This document shows, piece by piece, positions 44,286-55,094 of a stretch of 64,000 nt of DNA; within the stretch, counting starts at the first letter, position 1, and each line of letters starts with the position of its first letter. The notes beneath the pieces are model-generated. The model ran no database searches. It was not told where the DNA came from and was given only the letters and a program-made list of their open reading frames with translations. Source of the DNA: Meconema thalassinum (lineage: Eukaryota; Arthropoda; Insecta; Orthoptera; Tettigoniidae); assembly GCA_946902985.2 (NCBI GenBank), contig OX336398.1, positions 230,169,556 through 230,233,555 of the forward strand. Direction: 5' to 3'. Position numbers and translations under genes: made by a program.

Positions 44286-44640
44286 TAAATAGGAGGACAT
44301 TTTGTAACATAATTCGCTACTTCATTACCTCCTGAGCCAAGGTAGTTGAAAACTTACGACATGTCGCCTCAGTTGATTACATTTTATTAGCTAGGAGGCC
44401 ATGTCGAAACATAATTCGCTACTCCATGACCTCCCGATTCAAAGAAGATAGAACTTAAAGATATGGCGCCCTCATAGATTAAATTATATAAGATAGGAGG
44501 CCATGTCGAAGCAATTCGCTACTCCATGACCTCCTGAGCCAAAGAATAAGGAACCTAAAGACATGTCACCTTCAGAGATTGATATTGGATGGGTGGCTAC
44601 TCGTTGACCTCCTGAGTCCAAGACAAACATTCATAATGTT
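44286..44640 (+). repeat. ~102-bp tandem repeat with internal dyad, 3.5 copies
   Basis: Units start at about 44291, 44393, 44495 and (degenerate) 44595. Each has AGGAGGCCATGTCGAA, then TTCGCTACTCCATGACCTCC, so each unit can form a hairpin (AGGAGG..CATG against CATG..CCTCCT). No protein is implied. Confidence 0.75.
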
Positions 44641-44989
44641 CAGCCAGAAAGCTAGAGACTTCTGGACGACGGAATCTCCAACATACTGTCTAGGAATGTT
44701 CCACTTTATGTGCCGCAAGGAAGATCCCCATGGTAACGACCTGAGACTCTGGATTAACTCGAGCGAGCGCTCGCTGGGGGAGATTGTGTGGGCGTAAAAC
44801 TGTGCTAGGCTTCAGATAAGCCTGAGTCAATTACACATCAGAGTGAGTGAGACGTCTGCCAAATATGCAACTCAGTTATGAAAAGTTGTTAACTCAAAGC
44901 TACTAGCAGGCTGAGGCGGTGCAATCGTTTAGAAATGTGCGATTTGATTCATGCTCAGTACGTTTGTATTTAACGGTGACAAAATATAC

Positions 44990-45290
44990 CCCATGGCGCT
45001 CTATAGAAGTGAAACTTGGACTCTTGGTGCAACTCTAAAGAGGACAATAGAAGCGTTTGAAATGTGGTGTTACAGGAGAATAATGAAGATCAGATGGATA
45101 GATTGAGTAAAAAATGAAGTGGTATTAAGATTAGTGGGGAAGGAGAGATGTTTCTGGCGACTGCTAATGAAGAGAGGAGATAGGTTGGTTGGACACTTAC
45201 TAAGACACCCAGGAATAGCAAGCATAGTTATGGAAGAAAGGGTCGAGGACAAGAACTGTAAGGGAACACCAAAGTTAGAATATGTTTAAC
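44990..45290 (+). pseudogene. LINE fragment (family L1a)
   Basis: ALYRSETWTLGA, TIEAFEMWCYRRIMKIRWID, stop, then CFWRLLMKRGDRLVGHLLRH and PGIASIVMEERVED. About 75% identical at protein level to the end of 28925-29745. In-frame stops show it is dead. Confidence 0.8.
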
Positions 45291-46160
45291 AGATTTTCTG
45301 GTGCCCCCTTGTTTCCTCCAGCCAATTTATATTATTTTGTGTATTAATTAATTATATTACATATTGAACACTGTTTTTACTAGTTTACTTCTATTACTAT
45401 TACTATTATCATTATTATAATTTTACTTATACATCATATCGTTATCTTGCTAATAACTCATTTAAGGTGAAGCAAGCTATAGAAGACAGTGATCCACCAT
45501 ACTGTGAAATGATTCATATGGAATGAACGATGGAAGAAAATAAAAATGGGCCAGCGAATGGGGGAAATGGAAATAAAAACTCAAACGGATGGAAGAATGA
45601 TAGAATATAATAAAGAGATCGTCTATTTTTCTTCAAGTGTGCTCAGAAAAGTGACGAGAATTGTTAGAGTGTGTGTGATTGAGGTGGCCATGAAACTAAA
45701 AAGAGGAAGGAAGGGAAGTAAGACAATAACACTTTAGAATTGTTCCTAGTTTTATACAGCTACTGTTTAAAGAGAAGCGGTGAAGTTGTTTAAGAGCCGC
45801 TCTTATGAGGATCGTCAGGATTCAACGGAGGGTTGAGAAGAGTTCTTTGTCTCGAGGTTTATCATAAGCATGTCTCAAGTTTGAGAGAGAGGGGGAGGAT
45901 TCAGAACATTGATCACAAACAAACTCACCAGCTAGCAAGAGGTACACTCAGTGCCAATTTTCGTTACTTACTGTTCGTGATCTAAGGCAGGATTCTCAAC
46001 CGGTGGGTCGCAGGATGTGACTTGGGGGGTTGCACAAGATACGGAGAGAAAGTAAAACAAATGAGTTATTGCTGTAATTATTGATTAAAGGAAGAATACA
46101 CTCATATTGTATTACATTTTACGTTTTTATTCTATTAATTAAAAACTTGAGCTTCTTTGG
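45291..46160. other. No gene recognised
   Basis: AT-rich to mixed DNA. The open stretch 45546-45737 has no known similarity. Nothing else was seen. Confidence 0.5.
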
Positions 46161-46164
46161 ATTG

Positions 46165-46490
46165 AAAATGAAAATCCACAGCCTGTTTCCAGTCGACCGA
46201 CCGGGTCAGGGAATGGAATGAACGAAGCCCCCATCTAGCGGCGAGGAAATGAACTGTGTCGGCTGTCGAAGCCTGTCGCACTCCCCTGGGGCAATGATTA
46301 AATGAACGACAAATGAAATGAAATGACTATGGAGAGTGTTGCTGGAATTGAATTTGCGACAGGGTAAGCCGGAGTACCCGGAGAAAAACCCGTTTGCCTC
46401 TACTTTGTCCAGCACAAATCTCACATGGAGAGTGAACCACGGACCCAGCGGTGAGAGGCCGGCGTGCTGCCGCCTAAACCACGCAGGCTC
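46165..46490 (-). repeat. tRNA-headed SINE, family S2 (minus)
   Basis: It matches 31624-31956 in reverse: AAAATCCACAGCCTG at the left and the tRNA-like head with GCCGGCGTGCTGCCGCCTAA at the right. Confidence 0.85.
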
Positions 46491-46752
46491 TAGTTTTAGA
46501 ATTAATGTTTAATAATATTAGTTACAAGTGTTTTTTATGAATACAACTTAACAATTATTGTATTTTTTAAATTATTGTTTTAACGTTTAAACTTGGGAGG
46601 TCGCCAAAATACTCAGCCTAAAAGGGGGGTCGCAGTGTCAAAAAGATAGAGATATTTCTCTACTTGCATCCGTTATGTTACTAATGCACTGCAAGCATAT
46701 CCCGCAAACGATACTGAACACCATTTTATTTACCCCTCGTACTAGTCTGCAG

Positions 46753-47125
46753 TTCTTGCCACGGTGGGTGAGTGGTTATCGTGTCGGACTACCAACCCCA
46801 AGCTCCTGGCTGTGTAAGTGAATTCTGAAAGGCCACCAAAATCACGATACGCATGTCATACGATGTTGGAATATTAAAGAACCCATTTGAATTTAGTAGG
46901 CCGTGTTCATAATGGCAAAATTACCTCGGGATTTTCCGCTAATACTAAAGTTCCTCCATTCTCTACTAGAAAGCGCTATAGTGTCAAGGCACTTGGATAT
47001 CTAATCTCCTCGACTTTCATAGCGCTCCAAGGAGCGAAAACATTCGACATGCAAGCTGCCGTCTCGGCATCAATTAACAAAGCTTGCACCCGGCAACCGA
47101 TGCCATACGATATTATTATTATTAT
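46753..47125 (+). repeat. tRNA-headed SINE, family S3
   Basis: Same head and body as 22475-22911, with a short (ATT)n tail and a perfect 10-bp target duplication TAGTCTGCAG (46743-46752, 47126-47135). Confidence 0.9.
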
Positions 47126-47267
47126 TAGTCTGCAGACACGTCGAGAAAAAAGTAATAGGGTTTAGTATGGTTTGCAGTGTATTAGTACCATACGGGATGC
47201 AGGCAGAGAAATATCCACCTTCCTGACGACAATGCTAGTTGGGCTGCATAAAACAACATTATTAGGG

Positions 47268-47862
47268 GCAGCTGATTCACCTGGTAACTTATAAACCACG
47301 TGAGTCATTTGCCCCGTACAATCTACCTATAAGAGCCCCGCATACAATACTGCTGTGTAAGATATCTAACAACTGATTTCCAAAGGGGTCACACTGTATG
47401 CTGGCAAATTACGTCAGAATGGAAGGGATAACAACCGGACGTCGCGACGGCTCGCTGCATGTTCCTCAGAGCTACCCGTCAAGTGAACCCCATTGCGTTA
47501 TGAAACCTCGCATTTGAGAGCGTAATAGGCTCTTATGTGGTACAACAACATGCCAGTTGCTGACAATGGCTGGTGTATTCAGCAACAAAATGTACACGGA
47601 CATCATACTAATCAATGGAGAAGTTGGTCGTAATGCCGTCAAAGCACGAGGTTTCATAACGCAATGGGGAACATCAGACGAAAGGACTGAGGAACAGTTA
47701 TCGAGCGGTCGTCTGGTTGTTAACTTCTTAGCACTAAAACGTAACCTGATTGCATTAAAGGATACCTCAGAAGATCAGTTATTAGGCCTCTCATTCATCA
47801 TTAGTACATGCGGGACACATAAAAGTAGTTTGTACGGCGCAAATGAATCACCTAGCATATTA
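47268..47862. mobile_element. Fold-back element, two ~290-bp inverted arms
   Basis: GATTCACCTG...CATTTGCCCCGTACAA at the left matches the reverse complement of TTGTACGGCGCAAATGAATC at the right. Inner blocks CCCCATTGCGTTATGAAACC (47487-47506) and its reverse complement (about 47652-47671) are exact. The arms meet near 47565. No coding capacity. Confidence 0.75.
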
Positions 47863-48394
47863 TTATTTTATTATTATTATTATATTGTAACTTAACTCTC
47901 AGAACATTATCTGGAAAATATATGGCAAGGAGCATTGCACCTATGAACTTTTGACATACAACTCAAACAATAATATAACTTACGTTCTGTAGAAAATACC
48001 TTTCCTCAAATAAATTGGTGTTTCTTTAGGACGCAGGAAGCGAGGTTGTTAAAGAGGGGAGAAGGAATCTTTAAAGAAATGAAAAGAAAAGCTAATGAAT
48101 ATTGGCTTTCCTCATGTCACAAGAAATTCAAATACCGAGTTAATGCAGTTATTCCTCTTCATTTCACAGTGCCCGCGGCTAAATTGCGTCTGCAAGAAGG
48201 AGACAGTTTACCCTCTGGCGAAACCTTTCACTGGAATCAAAGAGAAGGCAATGGAAATAAAAGAGACAGTCAATGAGGTAGCTAGGAAGACAGAGATGTA
48301 TGAGGAATGACGAGAAAAGAATGATAAGTTATAATACAGAGACAATACATCTAGTATTCTTTGGAAAGGCAAACAGGACTGCGTAAACATTATC

Positions 48395-48500
48395 CACCCC
48401 TTGGTATAGTGACTAGCATTCTTGGCTGTTACTACGCAGGTCCGATTTGGAGCTCCTGCTCCGCCAAGAAATTTAATTCTGGTCTGAGGTTTTATAAAAT
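48395..48500 (+). repeat. SINE family S4 fragment
   Basis: GACTAGCATTCTTGGCTG and AATTCTGGTCTGAGG match the SINE at 59110-59345; the 3' half is lost at the start of R1 copy C. Confidence 0.55.
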
Positions 48501-49473
48501 ATGCAACCTAGTTAACTTATGCGAATTATTTATAGCCTATTTTCAATTTTGAAAAAATAGACTTATAAGATCACCTTATGTCCGTGTATGTGTGCGTGTG
48601 TGTGTGAGGAGTGTGTGTCTGCGTCCCCCTAATAACTTCTAAACAGCTGGAGCAATTGCAATGAAACTCGGTAAGTTCATAGCACTATTCCGGACGACCC
48701 CGACAGTGCCCTGAAAATTTTGTTACGTCTCACCAATCCAACATGGCGGCTGTGCGAAATATTACACCAGCATTCAATATCTCCGAAACTATTCCCGATA
48801 TCACCCTGGAAATTTTTACGGTGATAAAGGGAACTACTAGAAGTTCACCTATGTGACTTTTGAAAAACTGGTAACTACAGAACCAACATGGCGGCCACGC
48901 GAATTTGCGACGTTTAAATAGATGTTTCTCGCGATTTAACCAACCAAACGCAATAAAACTTGGTACAGTATTATACCCGGATCGTTCACACGTCCGTGAC
49001 ATTGTTGATATTCTTATTTTGGAAAGAGGAGTTGTTAGTTGAAGAGGTTGAAGGAATGGATGATTTGAATAACGCGCGGAGGAGACTCAAGAGTGCTGAG
49101 GGAAGCATACATCGCAGGGGCGTGTGACGCGAGATTATGACGTGGAGCCTGAATACGTCATGAGAAATAATTTTTTAGAATTACCTTCAGGAGAAGAGAT
49201 GGACGCTAGGAAATTAGCACTCTTTTCTGGCTATTACAAGAGGAGGATTTTGAGCTATCAAGCATTAAAATCGGTCCAGTAGAAGCCGAGATACGAGATG
49301 GAATGTTCTCGAACAATTTCTCGCTGAACATTGTGGTGTTTGAAGCCATATTTTCAGTGTTGCCTTAATAAACAAGAGTTTAGTGCTTTTCAGTCGGTCA
49401 ACACGAATGTACCCAAAAGAGATGGGTTATGCCCTAATCCTGAAATAAATTACATGAGATTAATAAAACACTA

Positions 49474-49514
49474 GGATGACCAGTTTCGATCGTCAAGCGA
49501 TCATCATCAGATCC
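49474..49514 (-). ncRNA. Hammerhead ribozyme motif, copy 2
   Basis: Same 41-nt sequence as copy 1, in the left arm of element b and facing outward. Core CTGATGA, GAAA and GTC, stem II GATCG/CGATC, stem I GGAT/ATCC. Confidence 0.6.
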
Positions 49515-49984
49515 ATTACACTTAGGCTATAAAATCTATGTTTGAAATACAGGTGAAAATATTTACAATATGTACAATTATTTAGTTGCAGTATTGGTAC
49601 TGCAACTGTCAGTGTATGCTAAATGCAGTATATATGTTAAGTGAAATGCTAAATGGTGATAGCTATCCGGAGTTTGTACTTTAGAGAGATTATATGGTTG
49701 TAAACTATGGTTAAACTATAAAATATTAGGCCAACTACTTATCTGATTGGCTTCCGTGCTACAGCTACTCGCAGTTTTCGTGCTCACTGGAACTCACTGT
49801 GCGGTCGACTCTCTCTAAAGTACAAACTCCGGATAGCTATCACCATTTAGCATTTCACCTAACATATATACTGCATTTAGCATACACTGACAGTTGCAGT
49901 ACCAATACTGCAACTAAATAATTGTACATATTGTAAATATATTCACCTGTATTTCAAACATAGATTTTATAGCCTAAGTGTAAT

Positions 49985-50025
49985 GGATCTGATGATGATC
50001 GCTTGACGATCGAAACTGGTCATCC
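49985..50025 (+). ncRNA. Hammerhead ribozyme motif, copy 3
   Basis: Right arm of element b, opposite strand to copy 2, with all core residues intact. Together the arms place one motif on each strand. Confidence 0.6.
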
Positions 50026-53000
50026 TAGTGTTTTATTAATCTCATGTAATTTATTTCAGGATTAGGGCATAACCCATCTCTTTTGGGTACATTCGTGTTG
50101 ACCGACTGAAAAGCACTAAACTCTTGTTCTCGCTGAACTATAAAAAGCCACGTTGCTGAGCAGAGAGTCATCATAATCTTCAGAGCAGTTGCTCATGTTC
50201 GGATCTACGTTACGTGAAAGTGACAGTATACACGCCGAGATTTTGACGGTCGGAGGACTTAGTCGTCGTACCAGTGGTCAGCACGACTAGTTTTTGTTCA
50301 AGTGAACGAAGTTAACTTTTGGCAGCGAATGGACTTAGAATATTCACTGACTTTCAGGTCACTTATTCTATAGTCAGGTGATGGTAGTGTCGAAACCATT
50401 CACAGAAGTTAGCCTACAGAACGATGTATTTCTTGTGGTGACTATACATCAGGCACTTCGAATTCATCAGGAGAAGTTTATTTCATTTTGTTCGTTTATG
50501 CAGCTAATAGGTGTTCCTATCTTAGCGTCCAAACGAAACCGCATTATTGGAACATGAGATTTATTCTCGAATCTACAGGAGTACTGTACCAGTCTATGAC
50601 TGAGCAACTTTTTGTCATGTTACACGGTACTAGTGATAACGGAAGTTATTTCGAACGGATGACTGCGAACATCATCATGCGCCGCTAAAACTACTCGCAG
50701 GACTGGAAGGACATGGAGACGAACGAGGTATTTGGATACGGCAGATGGCCATGGGAAGACACTGTGGGAATAGTGTACACCGCAGGGCACGCCCGTCATC
50801 TACATCAAGAAAGAAGTAAGACAACCATTTCATGTACTATCCACTAACCAGTAGTATTAGAGAATTCCATATTATTGAACAGTCACGATCAGAAATCAAC
50901 ACACATTTTTCACCATAGCTAGATATTAGCTAGATCTTCGATTGTATTTGTCCGGATGACAAATGGAACTGCTGTCTGACAATTTATTTTTCGATCTAAG
51001 ATTTTTGTTAGGACAGGCATTAGTTCACGTTTCGACATGAAATATTTCGATTATTCCAAGAGATATAAATATTTTTCGTTAATTCTGATTATGAGAACAG
51101 AAGTAACTGAGGCTTGGATTATTTAAATAATTTGATTTATTTAATAATAATATAATAATAATAATAGAGTGTAAAGTGAATAAGTTAATAATAATACAAT
51201 AATAAAAATAGAGTGTGAAGTGAATAAGTTAATAATAATGTAATAATAATAATCAAGTGTGAAGTGAATAAGTTAATAATATTTATAAATAATAACAAAG
51301 CTATTTAAAGTTATAAATAATTAGGGAGTGATAATACCGAACATTAGGAATTAAATTAAATTTTGTTAATTGTTTATTGTGATTGAATAATTAATGCATT
51401 AAATAAAAATTAATAGGAAACGTTGATAATAATAATTCACAGATGAGACTTAAATATTTATTTATTTAAAAGAATAGGGCGATAATAATCATTTGACATT
51501 GATGATGCTTAAATATTTTTTGCGGTGATAATAATAATTTGGGGATGAATTTAATTAGTTGGAAGGAATTAAATTAAATAACTTTGTTTGGAAGTTTAAA
51601 TAAATTTAAATGAGTTTATGGATAAAGAGAATGATGTATTAGATTTTTGATCTCAGAATTATTATTTTCAAAAGCACTAAAAAAAGAGAAAAGAAAATAT
51701 TCAGATAAAAAGAAGGGAACGGCAGGTATTTAATGTATCAAATAGGGAGAATTTATGTAAATGGGAGGCAAGGAGATATTGACCAGAATTTATTTAATTG
51801 ATAAAATAATACTGAAGAACCACAGTCTAGTAATTGACAGAATATTACAAGAAAAAATATAATATAAAAAAATATAATAGTAATAATATGATGCTGTGTG
51901 CAGAATATTCTGGTGATGATTTTAGTGTGCGTTTGGCGACACTTAAAGTTGTGGAGGCCTAGGGGGTCATCCAAAAGTGGGTTTTATTCCCGTAGTTGTG
52001 GGCACAGAAGGATGTGCGGATGTTTGAAGGAGCCTGTGGGCTATATTTGTAAAAGAAGGGCTAGGCGATGTGGACCGCCCCATATTCTTGTCAGATTTCA
52101 CTATTCTGTTAATCCAAATATTAAATAATTCTTTTTCTGGATCAACTCAAAGTTCAAATGAAATGCCTAAATAAATAATTGAAGAACTTGAATTTAGATT
52201 TGTTGAACCTGACCGAGGAGAAAAAAAGATGAAAAGTGCAAATGAATTAAAAAATAATAATTAATTATTTTTATTTTTGCGTAACAATAATAATAACATT
52301 GGAAATGAGCAAATAAAATATTCATCAAGTGAGAGGTTGAGAAAACTTGTTATAAATAAAATGAAGGGAAAGTTTGAAATAAATCAATTAATAATAATAA
52401 AATTTTATTTTTTTTATTTTTATTTTTGTGAGATTATACGAAAAGTTTGGTGATAGAAAATTTTGTTAACATAAGAATTTGGTGAAGAGTTAGATGATTT
52501 AATCCGCTGATGGTGGATAGAAATAACAACATTGCTTACAACAATTTTTGTGTAATGTTAACATATGATAATAATTTAAAATCGTTTATGACATTTAAAC
52601 AAATGAAAGTGATAAAAGAAGAAAGTTGAATTTTCAAAATATTATGAAAGTTTTTGAACAAATTTTGTTCTTTTGAATTTGAAAATCTTTATGAACAATT
52701 ATTAACATTCGACTTTATGTCAGTCGAGTATTGATATTGTTATGAAACAACGAATCAGTGATATGATAATTTTGAAATTAAGTTTAATTTTGGAATAACA
52801 CCGAATGAATCAAGTGACTATTTATTTGAGAAATTTTTGCTACGAATATTTGATAAAATCAAATTGCAATCTTTGTAAAGTGAACTGCGAACGTGTAAAT
52901 AGTAGGGATCACTCAGAACTCTTTATTGAACAGTGATTACCGAATGTAAATATTCTTTTTGATTTTTTTAAGGATATCAGAATGGACTAATTATTTTTTT

Positions 53001-54186
53001 CTGATTATCACATCTACGACAATTCTAATAATATTATAGGGACCGTTGATTTCTTATGTGTGATGTGTTTTTATCTTTGTTGAGGGTTTTTACCAGTTGA
53101 ATCATATTTTTTATTTATAAATAAATTGAGAATTTTAAGGAATGTGCTAGTTCAAAAATAATTTCTCACCTTACCTTATTTGTGAATTACCGACATCAGG
53201 GATGCCAGATTAGACCCAATTATTCACCTAGATAGACCCTGAGACGTATTTTCTAGTGCTAATCTGATTTCGGTATTATACAAAATGTGGTCGTTGGATC
53301 TCGGTCCAAACGGGCACAGTATATGTTTATACACATTGTAATGCACCGACTTCTAACTTGGTTCAGTTGTTTACATAACCACAAGATGGCGGATGTGCGA
53401 AATATTTCACCGGCATTCTATATTTCTGTAACTATTAGCGGTATCGCCCTGAAATTTTGTACGGAGATAAAGGGCACTACTGGAAGTTCATCTATAAGAC
53501 TTTCAAAAACCGGTTAACTACCAAACAAACATGGCGGCCAAGCGAATTTGAAAATTTTAAATAGATCTTTCTCGCGATTTAAAGTTCCAAACGCAATGAA
53601 ATCTGGTACAGGAAATGTTTATACATATTGTAATATACTGGTATCTAATTTAGTTCAATTGTTTACATAACCTCAAGATGGCGGCTTTGCGAATTTTAAA
53701 ATTAAGTTTTTATTTCTTGTGTCGTAATCATGCGATCGATGTGAAAGTTTCAATAATGAACATACGCAATATTTTTCCTTTAATGGTACATGACTCTATG
53801 GCCTACACATTTAACAATTCAACATGGCGACCATCCGAAATATTTAGACCGCTCTGAATATTTACGAATCTATTACAGCAATCAAACTGATTTTTTTTAT
53901 ATAGATGGAGGCAATTTACATATGTAGGATATATGAAAATAGTCTGCATAGTTCTTCACGGAACTACTTGTTTACTTACGTATTTTATATTGATAAGCTA
54001 GGATTTTATGATTTTATTTATTTATCGTATGGCTTTTAGTGCCGGGAGTGTCCGAGGACATGTTCGGCTCGCCAGAGGCTGTAGCTGCTTCAAGCGGACA
54101 CCCATAGGGTGAGCTACAAGTTCCATTCAATTTCAAGTAGTTTCAACTTTCACTACCAGATGTCACTGACACCTAGTGGTAATAAT

Positions 54187-54690
54187 AATAATGACCGTGT
54201 GGCCTCCGGAGAGGCCGAGTGCAGGTCTTTCTAGTTGACGCATGTGGGCGACCTGAGCTTCGTAATGGGGATGGAGTGATGATGAAGACGTCACATACAC
54301 CCATTCCCCGAGCCACGGGAATTAACCCCAGGAGAATAATAATTTTATTAATGCAGCCAATGGCCATGTACTTTTCTTTTCAGGACGGCTCAGAGAAGGG
54401 ATTTTGGAAGGAAATCGGACGTGGACCTATTGAAAGGAACCGTCCCGGCATTTGCCTGGTGATGAAAATGGAAAACCACGAAAACCATTTTCAGGACGGC
54501 CGAGGTGGGAATCGAACCCACGCTCTCCCGATGCCAGCGAGGCACGAGGTAGCGACTTAGCGCTCTCGGCCACCGCGGCCTGTAACCCCAGGAGAATATA
54601 ATCCCTGATGACCCGGCCTGGAATCGAAATCGGGGCACTTCGGGCCAAAGGCTAGAACGCTAACCATTTAACCACGGAGCCGGACGATAT
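54187..54690 (-). repeat. tRNA-headed SINE, family S6, interrupted by S5
   Basis: On the minus strand the head GTGGTTAAATGGTTAGCG (A box-like) and a B box-like GATTTCGATTCCAGG lie at the right. The body continues at the left (GGCCTCCGGAGAGGCCGAG). The S5 SINE splits it in two. Confidence 0.75.
54339..54582 (-). repeat. tRNA-headed SINE, family S5, nested in S6
   Basis: A perfect 16-bp target duplication TAACCCCAGGAGAATA (54323-54338 and 54583-54598) shows LINE-type insertion into the older SINE. On the minus strand the head GCGGTGGCCGAGAGCG and B box GGGTTCGATTCCC are well preserved. Confidence 0.9.
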
Positions 54691-54759
54691 CTAGTGGTTA
54701 ACGTTGGAACTTTGATAGAGCGTTTCAACGAAATTAAACTTACAATTTAGCTTCATATA

Positions 54760-54985
54760 ATTTTAATTAGTGGGTGGTTCTTTACCGTGCCATAAATCGA
54801 TGACATGGGACCGCCGGCTTTACTTTTTGGAAGGCATAATGAGGGATTTATAACGCTCTTTAAGAAATCCGACGACTTCGGCCGGGCATACTACGACCGA
54901 TTTTATGATGAAATGATTTGTTAAAGGAGGACCACCCATGTCCTAGACCGGACTCAAACCCCTGGGCCTAAGCTACAGCCACGTG
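54760..54985 (-). repeat. SINE family S7 fragment
   Basis: It matches the right half of 57832-58330 (GACATGGGACCGCCGGCTTT, ATCCGACGRCTTCGGCCGGG), with the tRNA-like head eroded. Confidence 0.65.
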
Positions 54986-55094
54986 GTGAGGCAAACTCAG
55001 AAGAGACTCCCAACTCAGCTGTTCTAGAAGTAACCAAGTGTTCCGTGGTTTCTCCACTTCTCCTCCAGGTAAATTCTGGGATAGTTCGTAAATA

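Larger units (their letters stand above)
49330..50126 (-). mobile_element. Hammerhead-bearing inverted-repeat element, copy b
   Basis: Bounded by a perfect 12-bp target duplication TTCTCGCTGAAC (49318-49329, 50127-50138). Arms of about 310 bp (49376-49690 and 49805-50126) are nearly perfect inverted repeats; a ~45-nt extension (GTTTGAAGCCAT...CAGTGTTGCC) is present only at the left, so the element is asymmetric. Each arm carries one hammerhead motif. No coding capacity. Variable-length target duplications and hammerheads fit Penelope-like elements (inference). Confidence 0.75.
49000..53300. mobile_element. AT-rich insertion with a promoter-like core (unidentified element)
   Basis: This block breaks the R1 units on either side. 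Next to the hammerhead element inside it, the rejoined sequence would read CGCTGAAC then TATAAAAAG (50140-50148) and, about 25 nt on, an initiator-like GAGTCATCATA, as in many insect LTR promoters. Most of 51100-53150 is AAT-rich without a reading frame. It may be a long solo LTR or a decayed element; no partner LTR was found. Confidence 0.4.
48533..53971 (+). repeat. R1 repeat, copy C (interrupted)
   Basis: The start TAGCCTATTTTCAATTTTG with a (GTGT)n tract and the end GTTCTTCACGGAACTACTTG match copies A and B in outline; the units here contain AACATGGCGGCC. The sequence between about 49000 and 53300 is a later insertion. This copy is a diverged subfamily. Confidence 0.6.

Noticed and set aside
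44762..44775. 14-bp perfect palindrome AGCGAGCGCTCGCT as a regulatory site
   Set aside because: Single occurrence with no promoter or gene nearby; not enough to support a function.
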